Both the position numbers and the translations under genes were made by a program. From NCBI GenBank assembly GCA_034723595.1, contig JAYEPB010000049.1:1-15758 (forward strand): 15,758 bases of DNA, read 5' to 3'. Every line of letters begins with the position of its first letter. Within the stretch, counting starts at the first letter, position 1. The notes under the pieces are model-generated. The model worked only from the letters and a program-made list of their open reading frames with translations. It was not told the origin of the DNA and searched no databases. This document shows, one piece after another, positions 8,158-14,794 of this stretch. This DNA comes from JAGLGH01 sp034723595 (GTDB lineage Archaea > Nanobdellota > Nanobdellia > Woesearchaeales > JAGLGH01).

Positions 8158-8462
8158 ACTCCTTTACCTCCTTCCAATTTAGCATAATAATTATCATATT
8201 GCCTGTACCTTCCAGAACCATATTTCATTGATTGTGCATCGAATCGGTTAACAATAACTCCAAGCACCTTGTTTTTATCTAATTTATCTAAAGTATCTTT
8301 AACCATTGCACTAGGTGTACTTCCGAATTTTACAACCATAATAATCCCATCAACCTGTCTTGCTATTACACCTGTCTCTGCAGCGAGCTGTGGCGGTGGT
8401 GAATCAATAATAATATAACTGTCAGAATATCTTGTTTTTGTCTCTAGAAGCAATTGTGACAT
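8154..8462 (-). CDS. Headless BY-kinase (CpsD/CapB-type) C-terminal fragment
   Basis: From ATG 8462 this encodes 102 residues. Homology to bacterial tyrosine kinases extends further upstream without a stop: the codons back to about 8531 read LSILPRGKPQHNPAELLASE, a hallmark of CpsD, and the frame is open to 8552. Present are the Walker B-like YIIIDSPPP, the VDGIIMVVKFGSTP strand and VLGVIVNRFD. A Tyr-rich tail with five tyrosines (YGSGRYRQYDNYY) is the usual autophosphorylation cluster. Walker A and A', normally in the first half of about 230 residues, are absent. The upstream DNA codes for an unrelated membrane protein. There is no ATG at the true homology start; AAAGGAGG at about 8534-8541 precedes only ATT or CTG codons. 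Either a non-AUG start, an internal start at 8462, or a decayed gene is possible. It cannot bind ATP by itself in the usual way. It overlaps the XpaC-like start, so it still sits in the operon. Confidence 0.72.
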   Translation of the reverse strand: MSQLLLETKTRYSDSYIIIDSPPPQLAAETGVIARQVDGIIMVVKFGSTPSAMVKDTLDKLDKNKVLGVIVNRFDAQSMKYGSGRYRQYDNYYAKLEGGKGV

Positions 8463-8521
8463 CTTTTCTGATGCCAGAAGTTCAGCAGGATTGTGTTGTG
8501 GTTTTCCTCTTGGCAGAATGC

Positions 8522-8890
8522 TTAGTCTTTCCTCCTTTGTTTTATCATTTCCTCAACTATTTTTTCAAATATATTGAGAAAAAGGCAGAGAGGGATTAGA
8601 ATCCCGATTAAGCAAGCTGATTTTATAAAACTAATTTTTTCAGGATTGATGACCAAAAATTCTAAGACAATGATTCCGGATAAAATCATTATTGAGACAG
8701 CTGTTATTTTCTTCATTATATCAATTGTCTTTCGAATTCTTATTTCTGTTCTTATTTCTGTTCTGGTGTTGATTGGTTTATTTATTGGTTTGTTTTTCTT
8801 CATAACCTTAAGCATAAGCCACCAAAACGGGAGTTCCACCCAGCTAATAAAACTGGCAACCTTTAACAGTAAAACTGGATTAAGTTCCAT
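8522..8890 (-). CDS. Small three-helix membrane protein of unknown function
   Basis: This 122-residue protein is the first gene of the operon. Hydrophobic segments lie at about 5-30 (LLLKVASFISWVELPFWWLMLKV), 62-82 (ITAVSIMILSGIIVLEFLVI) and 88-107 (FIKSACLIGILIPLCLFLNIF). A basic, repetitive linker (KPINKPINTRTEIRTEIRIRK, 34-54) separates the first two. The C-terminus is charged (EEMIKQRRKD). I do not recognise the family. AGGAAGTG precedes the ATG, and the opposite-strand reading frame has no such signal, so the minus strand is preferred. Its stop lies inside the open frame of the BY-kinase fragment, which could mean translational coupling. A membrane activator of a CpsD-like protein (as CpsC is) would be a natural idea, but no CpsC sequence signature is visible. 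Confidence 0.5.
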   Translation of the reverse strand: MELNPVLLLKVASFISWVELPFWWLMLKVMKKNKPINKPINTRTEIRTEIRIRKTIDIMKKITAVSIMILSGIIVLEFLVINPEKISFIKSACLIGILIPLCLFLNIFEKIVEEMIKQRRKD

Positions 8891-9321
8891 TTTTCACTTC
8901 CTTTCATCAAAAATGGTCAATAATTATCATTATTATCATAAGAAAACATACTCTACTAAAATCAAATCAAAATCAGACTTTATCGTCGGAACATAGGGTT
9001 TTTCACCTTGTGGTATTCCGCATAAAAATCCAATTTGATCCAAAGGCCAAAAGTAAATAATTTCTTTTCGTTTACAACCTTTTTCTGCAGCAGTTTTGTC
9101 TTAGTTATTTTTATAATCCAAGGCAAAAGTTGCGATAGAAACTTTGTTTAAAATACAGTTTTGTATGTTTGAAACATTGTTTCTTATTGTTGATTATTTA
9201 TATATAATTATAAAACCTAGCAGCCTTTTTAAATATTGTGGTTTAGTGACTACTAATGAGTAGGTAAGGGATTAGAATTACCAAATCTTAACTATAATAA
9301 AAAATTTCCTGCGGAAACTTT
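8891..9321. other. 431-base gap between valS and the operon; candidate operon promoter
   Basis: I see no convincing gene on either strand. A strong TATA-like stretch (ATTTATATATAATTATAAAA) lies at about 9195-9214. On the minus strand it could drive the operon with a leader of roughly 280 bases. A closer AT-rich stretch with no clear box lies at 8910-8945. Short hairpins are AAAGTT/AACTTT (9126-9145) and CTACT-AATG-AGTAG (9250-9263). The long leader could hold a regulatory RNA, but I recognise none. Confidence 0.4.
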
Positions 9322-9323
9322 TT
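9299..9323 (-). terminator. Terminator-like hairpin after valS
   Basis: On the minus strand AAAAAGTTTCC-GCA-GGAAATTTTTT forms a stem of up to 11 bp (one G-U wobble) ending in six U residues. It overlaps the valS stop codon. The mirror-image A/T arms mean it could act in both directions. It separates valS from the downstream operon. Confidence 0.6.
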
Positions 9324-11748
9324 AAAGTGCTATCTCATGCTCATAATCAATCTTCGAGTCTTTATTTAACTCCTCATATCTGATGATTTCAGTGAATGTT
9401 GTAGCAGTTATGTCTCGTTCAATCTTCTTGAAATCATCCATGTTCAGCTTTGATTTTAGAACCATATTTACTATAGGAGTCTTAAGACTGACATTTTTCT
9501 CGCTTTTTGCCCTTCTTGCATTTGTGACAGCATATACAACAAGATCTCCAGCAGCCTCTGATTCTTCATCAATCATGCTTTCATTAAATTCAGGCCATTT
9601 TGCATTATGGATTGACTTGCAGCCCTCTTTCTCTGCAAAATACAGCTTATATGTCGCTTCTGTTATGTATGGCATGATTGGAGCAAAAAGCTTAAGCACA
9701 TTGAGCACGACTGTGTATAAAGTATATTGCGCGCTTTTTCTTGCGTCCTCTCCATATATATCTGGATTATAGAGCCTGTGCTTGGCAATCTCCATATAAT
9801 TATCGCAGAATGTCTGCCAGAAGAAAAGCTCTGTCTCTGACTTTGTCCTGAAAAATTCATATTTGTCAAATGACTCAGTGCATCCTTTGATAAGCCTGTT
9901 CATCCTGGATAGCATCCACTTGTCTATGACTTCCAGCTTTGATATATCAAATTCACCACTATAATCCTCAAGATGCATTATGGCAAATTTTGAAGCATTC
10001 CACAGCTTTGTTATGATTTTATTTGCAGTCACAAGATCTTTTTCCATAAACGGCAGGTCTTCTCCAAGCTTTGTTCCTGCTGCCCAGAACCTGAGCGCAT
10101 CTGCATTGAACTTCTCAATCATAACCCTTGGGTCTACAACATTTCCTTTAGACTTGCTCATCTTTTTTCTATGGGGATCCTGTGCATGGCCCATTATGAC
10201 TACATCTTTCCATGGATTTACATTATAGTGTAATCTTGATTTCACTACAGTATTAAAAAGCCAGAATGTGATAATATCATGCGCCTGGGGTCTTAAGTCC
10301 ATTGGGAACAGCTTTTTGTATATCGGCTTGTTCTTAAGCAATTGTGTGCAAAGCTGAGGAGTAAGAGATGATGTTGCCCATGTGTCAATTATATCCTTTT
10401 CTGGCTCAAATTCTGCGCAACCGCATTTAGGGCATTTGTCCAATGGAGGCTTGTCTTCAAGAGGATCAACAGGCAGATCTTCTTCTCTTGCAAGAATCAC
10501 TTCATCGCAATCCTTGCAATACCATACAGGAAAAGGTATCCCATAATGCCTTTGCCTGCTTATAAGCCAGTCCCACTGAAGGCCCTTTACCCAGTTATCA
10601 TACCTATGCTTCATATGCTTTGGATACCAATTTAGTTCAGCCCCCCACTTAATCATATCATCCTTAAGGTCAAGATATTTAATAAACCACTGCTTTGATT
10701 TTATAAATTCAATCTCTGTGCCGCATCTTTCATGGACATTGACTGCATGCTGAATTGGTTTCTGCGACACAAGCAGCTTTCTGTCCTTAAGGTCTTCAAT
10801 TATCATGCTTCTTGCTGCTTTGATTTTCATGCCAGCATATTTTCCTGCAATCTCAGTCATCTTTCCGCCATGAGATATCGCTATCTTGATAGGAAGATTG
10901 TGGGCTTTTTGCCATTCCATATCTGTCTGGTCACCAAAAGTGCAGCACATAACTAATCCGCTTCCTTTTTCAGGATCTGCTCTTTCATCAGCAAGAACAG
11001 GAACTTCAAAATCAAAAAGCGGAACTTTTGCCATCTTGCCCTCATGTTTCTGGAACCTCTTATCATCCGGATGATAGAATACTGCAACACAGGCAGGTAA
11101 AAGTTCAGGTCTGGTTGTAGAGATTATCATATCTTCCCCCTCTATCCTGAATATTATGTCATTGAAGAATGAATCAAGCATCTTATCCTCGCATTCAACC
11201 TGAGAGATTCCTGTCTTGCATTCAGGGCACCACATGGTTGGAGCATCTTTTCTGTATTCCCTGCCTGCCTTGTATAGGTCGATAAATGATTTCTGTGACA
11301 GCTTCTGGCAGTGCTCATTGATTGTTGTATAGTACATGTTAAAATCACAGCTCATCCCTATCCTTTTCCAATCTGCAATAAACTTTGGTCTGATCTCGTC
11401 AAGAGTCTTCAGGACAAGCTTGATATAATCTTTCCTGTCCATTCTATTGGATTTAATCTTCTTAGTCTTCTCCACAAGCCTGTCAGTCGGAAGGCCGTTG
11501 TCGTCTGTTCCGAATGGATAAAATACATTAAAGCCTTTCATTCTCTTGTATCTTGCAATCATATCCTGCTGTGAATATGAGAATGCATGACCTATATGCA
11601 TCTTTCCGCTTATTGTAGGCGGGGGAGTGTCAATTGAATATATCTCTTTATCAGATTCAGTATCAAACTTGTATATTCCATCTTTCTCCCATAATTCCTG
11701 GAGCATCTTTTCATTTTCTTTTGCATTATATTTTTTTGGAAGTTCCAT
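9322..11748 (-). CDS. valS: Valyl-tRNA synthetase (class I, archaeal type)
   Basis: This 808-residue enzyme attaches valine to tRNA-Val in the cytosol. The class I signatures are HIGH at 51-54 and KMSKS at 529-533. The valine-type motif GTDDNGLPT is at 80-88, where isoleucine enzymes differ. The CP1 editing domain (about 200-340) carries STTRPE (210-215) and the KGSGLVMCCTFGDQTD stretch (261-276), which in this family hydrolyses mischarged Thr-tRNA. Cysteine clusters CPEC (174-177), CKDC (411-414) and CPKCGC (439-444) look like zinc knuckles. The anticodon-binding helical domain follows from about 630. There is no C-terminal coiled-coil arm, as usual in archaeal ValRS and unlike bacterial ones, which are longer. 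GGTGAT sits 3 bases before ATG 11748. The gene appears monocistronic, with its own TATA box and terminator. Confidence 0.96.
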   Translation of the reverse strand: MELPKKYNAKENEKMLQELWEKDGIYKFDTESDKEIYSIDTPPPTISGKMHIGHAFSYSQQDMIARYKRMKGFNVFYPFGTDDNGLPTDRLVEKTKKIKSNRMDRKDYIKLVLKTLDEIRPKFIADWKRIGMSCDFNMYYTTINEHCQKLSQKSFIDLYKAGREYRKDAPTMWCPECKTGISQVECEDKMLDSFFNDIIFRIEGEDMIISTTRPELLPACVAVFYHPDDKRFQKHEGKMAKVPLFDFEVPVLADERADPEKGSGLVMCCTFGDQTDMEWQKAHNLPIKIAISHGGKMTEIAGKYAGMKIKAARSMIIEDLKDRKLLVSQKPIQHAVNVHERCGTEIEFIKSKQWFIKYLDLKDDMIKWGAELNWYPKHMKHRYDNWVKGLQWDWLISRQRHYGIPFPVWYCKDCDEVILAREEDLPVDPLEDKPPLDKCPKCGCAEFEPEKDIIDTWATSSLTPQLCTQLLKNKPIYKKLFPMDLRPQAHDIITFWLFNTVVKSRLHYNVNPWKDVVIMGHAQDPHRKKMSKSKGNVVDPRVMIEKFNADALRFWAAGTKLGEDLPFMEKDLVTANKIITKLWNASKFAIMHLEDYSGEFDISKLEVIDKWMLSRMNRLIKGCTESFDKYEFFRTKSETELFFWQTFCDNYMEIAKHRLYNPDIYGEDARKSAQYTLYTVVLNVLKLFAPIMPYITEATYKLYFAEKEGCKSIHNAKWPEFNESMIDEESEAAGDLVVYAVTNARRAKSEKNVSLKTPIVNMVLKSKLNMDDFKKIERDITATTFTEIIRYEELNKDSKIDYEHEIAL

Positions 11749-11792
11749 CTTATCACCATCATAATTTTATTCTATTTTTGAAATTCTTTCCC

Positions 11793-11800
11793 ATATAAAT
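11793..11800 (-). promoter_or_regulatory. TATA box of valS
   Basis: The minus strand reads ATTTATAT about 45-52 bases upstream of the valS ATG. A TATA box there would place transcription start near 11770, giving a short leader that still includes the GGTGAT ribosome-binding site. Position and composition fit an archaeal core promoter; no consensus BRE is certain. Confidence 0.5.
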
Positions 11801-11852
11801 CAAAAAAATGTTAGTATCTTTAAATCTTATCTTTTTGAATATTATAAAAATG

Positions 11853-11872
11853 AAAAAGTAAGTCATTACTTT
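11853..11872 (-). terminator. Hairpin at the end of the Bro-N gene
   Basis: On the minus strand AAAGTAA-TGAC-TTACTTT forms a 7-bp stem followed by a U-run. It includes the stop codon of the Bro-N gene (11866-11868). It is a plausible weak intrinsic terminator between this gene and valS. Confidence 0.45.
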
Positions 11873-12708
11873 AACTTTTTCTCTTTTTTTTGTTTAGGTA
11901 AATAATTTTCTTTAGAAATAACGCTTCCTCCAATATTTTTTTCTATATCTTCTCTTGTTCGTTTAGCGATATTTCCGCCTTTGTTTGCAGATTCTTTGCA
12001 TTTTTCAAATCCTTGTGAATTTCTTTCTTTTGTTATGTCTGTTGTTGCTTTTTCTCCAAGCATTGTGAGAATCAATTCCCAATCAGTCATATGATCTCTT
12101 AGGTTTTGGTTTTTCTTTTGAAGTTTTTTGAATTCTTTGTATTCTCCAATAGTTTTGCCAAAAGTGGATTTACTAATTTCATTTGTTAGAATTGCGAATT
12201 CTTTTTGTGTTTCGATGTCTCTGTTTTTCCATTCATCTGTTAGTTCTTGTCTTATTGCAATTCCACGAAGTCTTTTATCAACCCAGTCTTTAGGATAACC
12301 TTTTAGTTCATAATACTCTTTAATTCTATCTTGTCCTAATTCTGGATTTTCAATTTCTTCAATTCTCTCATATCCTACTTGAGCAAGCCACAATTTTAAT
12401 GGTTCTGCCTTTTTTGAAGGTATTGATTGAATAATTCTGAATAGAGATTTTGTATTAGCACAGCTTGTTGCATAATACTTACCATCAGCAGCAATTAATT
12501 TCAGTCGGTGACAAATTGTCACCAACTCAACTCCTTCTTCCTTTAATCTTTGAGACAGCTTATTCCAATACTTTCTAGCTTTTTGAAAATCATCTTGATC
12601 AGTTAAAACTGCCACGATATCAACAATAGAGAAATACCACTCATCATTATGCCAAATTCGTCTAATTTTTTTGTCCTGAAAGACAACAAGTTTGTTTTTT
12701 TCTTTCAT
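11866..12708 (-). CDS. Bro-N/DinD-type protein (phage antirepressor-like)
   Basis: The protein has 280 residues. The first ~110 match the Bro-N domain: KIRRIWHNDEWYFSIVDIV (14-32), then LTDQDDFQKARKYWNKLSQRL. That DNA-binding fold is found in phage antirepressors and baculovirus BRO proteins. The C-terminal part (about 205-270: LRDHMTDWELILTMLGEKATTDIT, then KGGNIAKRTREDIEKNIGG) follows the arrangement seen in E. coli DinD and in stand-alone chromosomal Bro-N proteins. DinD inhibits RecA filaments; whether this protein does is unknown. Codons are visibly more AT-rich than in valS or rfcL. No ribosome-binding site precedes ATG 12708. The in-frame stop of an upstream remnant directly abuts it (TAAATG). 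It lies between two housekeeping genes with no phage genes around. Recent acquisition is inferred. Confidence 0.87.
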   Translation of the reverse strand: MKEKNKLVVFQDKKIRRIWHNDEWYFSIVDIVAVLTDQDDFQKARKYWNKLSQRLKEEGVELVTICHRLKLIAADGKYYATSCANTKSLFRIIQSIPSKKAEPLKLWLAQVGYERIEEIENPELGQDRIKEYYELKGYPKDWVDKRLRGIAIRQELTDEWKNRDIETQKEFAILTNEISKSTFGKTIGEYKEFKKLQKKNQNLRDHMTDWELILTMLGEKATTDITKERNSQGFEKCKESANKGGNIAKRTREDIEKNIGGSVISKENYLPKQKKEKKLK

Positions 12709-12906
12709 TTACAAAGGGGTAAATTGTTCATCTTTAAATAATCTGCGTCTAATTGTATGTAATAAGTCAGCTATCCAAGGAGCACCAGCATCCTCAGTCA
12801 AAACTTCTTCCTTTTTAGTCTCCTGCTCGTCGCTGGGGGTCGCCCCATACGGGGAAGCAGAGCCTTCTAATAACCCTTCTAAAGTTTTGAAGATGATTGT
12901 GCTCCG
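12709..12906 (-). pseudogene. Start-less coding remnant upstream of the Bro-N gene, with a GC-rich patch
   Basis: On the minus strand one frame stays open for 65 codons from a TAA at 12909-12907 to a TAA at 12711-12709. It ends ...TIRRRLFKDEQFTPL directly before the Bro-N ATG and in the same frame. It has no ATG. Its middle (EGLLEGSASPYGATPSDEQE) is encoded by a GC-rich segment at about 12821-12863, while the flanks are AT-rich. I do not recognise the protein. It may be the 3' end of a truncated gene once cotranscribed with Bro-N, or non-coding DNA that is open by chance. A second frame is open across the same patch, which weakens the coding argument. Confidence 0.35.
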
Positions 12907-13202
12907 TTACATCCGACTTATTACATACGTCTAAGTGGCTAGTGAAAAATAAAAAAGCGAGTTGTTACCTAGATGATATCCTTAGATTTTTAGGAATCAC
13001 TTTAATACTCAGAAATGTCAATACCCCTATATTTATGTCTGGGCGGAGTTCATTTCTAAATGAATTTCTCTCTTTATTTGTTCAATTGTTCTCCTCGTCA
13101 AAAAAATGTGCTCATTTTTACAATGAGATTTTCCATAGAAATCCTTAGATATTTTTACCAAATACAAAACTTTAATAAATAAGCAATATCCTCTTATAAT
13201 TC
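12907..13202. other. Intergenic region upstream of rfcL
   Basis: I see no gene here. ATCCTTAGAT occurs twice as a direct repeat (12978-12987 and 13141-13150), each followed by a T-rich run. TTCATTT-CT-AAATGAA near 13048-13063 is a short palindrome. The right end holds the rfcL promoter. Confidence 0.4.
13171..13180 (+). promoter_or_regulatory. TATA box of rfcL (leaderless start)
   Basis: TTTAATAAAT lies 23-32 bases before the rfcL ATG. That is the distance expected if transcription starts at or next to the start codon. No ribosome-binding site precedes the ATG, which fits a leaderless archaeal mRNA. Confidence 0.55.
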
Positions 13203-14426
13203 ATGGAGAAATCAAGCAATTTATCGCCGTGGATTATCACTTATATACCTAAGACACTGGCTGAAGTTACAGGTCAGGACGAGGCGACCAGCCAGATAAG
13301 GGATTTTGTTGTGAATTTCAAGAATCAGAAGAAAAAAGCCATGCTTCTTCATGGTCCCAGCGGCAGTGGAAAGACATCTTCTGCTCATGCTATAGCAAAA
13401 GAACTTGGGCTTGAGATAATTGAAGTCAATGCAAGTGATATAAGAAACAAAGACCAGATTATCAAAAGGGTAGGTTCAGCAGTAAACCAGATGAGCCTGT
13501 TCTCAAAAGGAAAGATAATCCTGCTTGATGAAGTTGACGGGCTTTCCGGAACAAAAGACAGGGGTGGAATGCCTGCTATTATTAATATAATCAAAAAATC
13601 TCCATTTCCCATATTGCTTACTGCAATGAATCCATGGGGCAATAAATTCAGCAGCCTGAGAAACAAGACAAGAATGGTCCAGTTCCTGCCTATATCACAT
13701 AAGGATGCTGCTGTTGTGCTTGAAAAGATATGCAGGGCAGAGAATGTTAAGGCAGAAGATGGCACTCTTACCACTCTCGGCAGGCGGTGTGCAGGAGACC
13801 TCAGGGCAGCGATAAATGATCTCCAGACTGTATTTATACAATCAGGAACAATCACCAGAGAAGCGATTGATGAACTTGGAGGAAGAAATCAGACAGAAAC
13901 TATCATAGAAGCGCTAAGAAAGATATTCAAGACTACAGACCCTGTAATCGCAATCACTGCTCTTGATAATATTGAAGAGGATCTTGATACTGCTATGCTT
14001 TGGATAGATGAGAATATGCCTAAGGAATATGAAAAGCCAGCAGACCGCGCAAGAGCTTATGATATGCTAAGCAAAGCTAATATCTTCAGCAGAAGAATAA
14101 GAAGATGGCAGCATTGGCGATTCATGATATATATAAATGCAATGATAAGCGCAGGAGTAGCTGTAGCAAAAGATGAGAAATATAAGAAGTTTGTTGAATA
14201 CAAGCCAACTGGCAGGATTCTCAAGATGTGGTGGGCAAAGCAGAAGAGTCTGAAGAAAAAATCTATCGCTGAGAAGATTGCAAAACAGACTCATGCATCA
14301 TCAAAATCTGTATTGAAAAATATTGATTATTTCAAGCTGATATTCAAGAATGACAAGATTATGGCAGATTCAATAGCAGAAGAGATTGATCTTGATAAGG
14401 AAGAAATTACCTGGCTGAAGAAATGA
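13203..14426 (+). CDS. rfcL: Replication factor C large subunit (clamp loader)
   Basis: This 407-residue AAA+ ATPase belongs to the archaeal clamp loader that opens the PCNA ring onto primed DNA. Box II-like LSPWIITYIPKTLAEVTGQ lies at 7-25. Walker A GPSGSGKTS is at 51-59 and Walker B ILLDEVDG at 106-113. Sensor 1 lies near TAMN (140-143) and the sensor 2 region is GDLRAAINDLQ (198-208). Residues 225-400 are the RFC-L-type helical C-terminal half (EYEKPADRARAYDMLSKANIFSRRIRR...W). The protein is shorter than many euryarchaeal RFC-L proteins (roughly 470-500). It ends EEITWLKK, with no obvious PCNA-interacting QxxLxxFF peptide. The small subunit gene is not in the window. The predicted start agrees with the conserved N-terminus and with the TATA spacing. 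Confidence 0.94.
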   Translation: MEKSSNLSPWIITYIPKTLAEVTGQDEATSQIRDFVVNFKNQKKKAMLLHGPSGSGKTSSAHAIAKELGLEIIEVNASDIRNKDQIIKRVGSAVNQMSLFSKGKIILLDEVDGLSGTKDRGGMPAIINIIKKSPFPILLTAMNPWGNKFSSLRNKTRMVQFLPISHKDAAVVLEKICRAENVKAEDGTLTTLGRRCAGDLRAAINDLQTVFIQSGTITREAIDELGGRNQTETIIEALRKIFKTTDPVIAITALDNIEEDLDTAMLWIDENMPKEYEKPADRARAYDMLSKANIFSRRIRRWQHWRFMIYINAMISAGVAVAKDEKYKKFVEYKPTGRILKMWWAKQKSLKKKSIAEKIAKQTHASSKSVLKNIDYFKLIFKNDKIMADSIAEEIDLDKEEITWLKK

Positions 14427-14439
14427 TCTGCCTGGCAGA
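14427..14439 (+). terminator. Short hairpin directly after rfcL
   Basis: TCTGC-CTG-GCAGA begins immediately after the rfcL stop and is followed by GATTTTATTCT. The 5-bp stem with a T-rich tail is a plausible weak terminator. Archaeal termination also works with U-tracts alone, so the hairpin may be incidental. Confidence 0.35.
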
Positions 14440-14471
14440 GATTTTATTCTAATCACATTCTTAAATTAAGG

Positions 14472-14499
14472 GTTTTCCAGGCAGGATTATCCTGAAAAC
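14472..14499. repeat. Imperfect hairpin between rfcL and the IS
   Basis: GTTTTCCAGG (14472-14481) pairs with CCTGAAAAC (14491-14499) if one C is bulged. The centre also contains CAGGAT-T-ATCCTG. It may be a second transcription end for rfcL or lie near the left boundary of the insertion sequence. I could not pair it with anything at the right end of the window. Confidence 0.3.
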
Positions 14500-14569
14500 A
14501 CCAATTTCAGTGGGTTTGCAATTGTTATGGCTGAAAATGAGGGGTAAAACATGCTGTGTCGCATAAATA

Positions 14570-14728
14570 TTAATTCTTCCTTATAAGAATATAAACATTT
14601 TTTCCCAAATGTTTTTTTGATGATAATATCATAGCACCATTACCTATCTTCTTTACTTGACCTTCAGCAATTTCTTCTATATCATCCTTTAAGATGATTT
14701 GTTTATTAGTTATTTTGATTTTTCTCAT
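14570..14728 (-). CDS. DUF2080-type transposon-associated small protein
   Basis: A 52-residue protein runs from ATG 14728 to TAA 14570. It has an N-terminal charged beta strand (MRKIKITNKQIILKDDIEE) followed by EGQVKKIGNGAMILSSKKH and LGKNVYILI. The V-K-x-I/F-G-N-x-A/G-x-I ... KK-x-x-G-K-x-V pattern is that of DUF2080, a family of small archaeal proteins found beside transposases. The fold resembles swapped-hairpin AbrB-like DNA binders, so a regulator of the adjacent transposase is a reasonable inference. The gene is divergent from the transposase, with 66 bases between the two start codons. No ribosome-binding site is visible; TTTAAATATG on the minus strand about 29 bases upstream suits a leaderless start. 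Confidence 0.78.
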   Translation of the reverse strand: MRKIKITNKQIILKDDIEEIAEGQVKKIGNGAMILSSKKHLGKNVYILIRKN

Positions 14729-14732
14729 ATCG

Positions 14733-14756
14733 AAACATTTATATGTTTAAACATAT
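14733..14756. promoter_or_regulatory. Nested palindromes in the divergent promoter of the IS (operator candidate)
   Basis: ATATGTTTAAACATAT (14741-14756) is a perfect 16-bp palindrome. It overlaps a second one, AAACAT-TTAT-ATGTTT (14733-14748). Together they give three AAACAT half-sites in alternating orientation. They lie over the TATA-like sequences serving both divergent genes, which is where an autoregulatory DNA binder would act. The DUF2080 protein is an obvious candidate, by inference. Confidence 0.5.
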
Positions 14757-14794
14757 TTAAACTTTTCTATACTCTAGAATATAGGTGATCTTAA

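Noticed and set aside
8574..8996. Plus-strand 140-residue hydrophobic reading frame
   Set aside because: It is antisense to the small membrane protein gene, has no ribosome-binding site, and its hydrophobicity is the mirror of the A/T-rich antisense codons.
12692..12934. Plus-strand 80-residue frame over the GC-rich patch
   Set aside because: It has no ribosome-binding site or recognisable motif and begins inside the Bro-N gene on the opposite strand.
12978..13150. Two ATCCTTAGAT copies as a repeat array or attachment site
   Set aside because: There are only two copies of a 10-mer in AT-rich DNA, 163 bases apart, with no repeated spacing or integrase gene.
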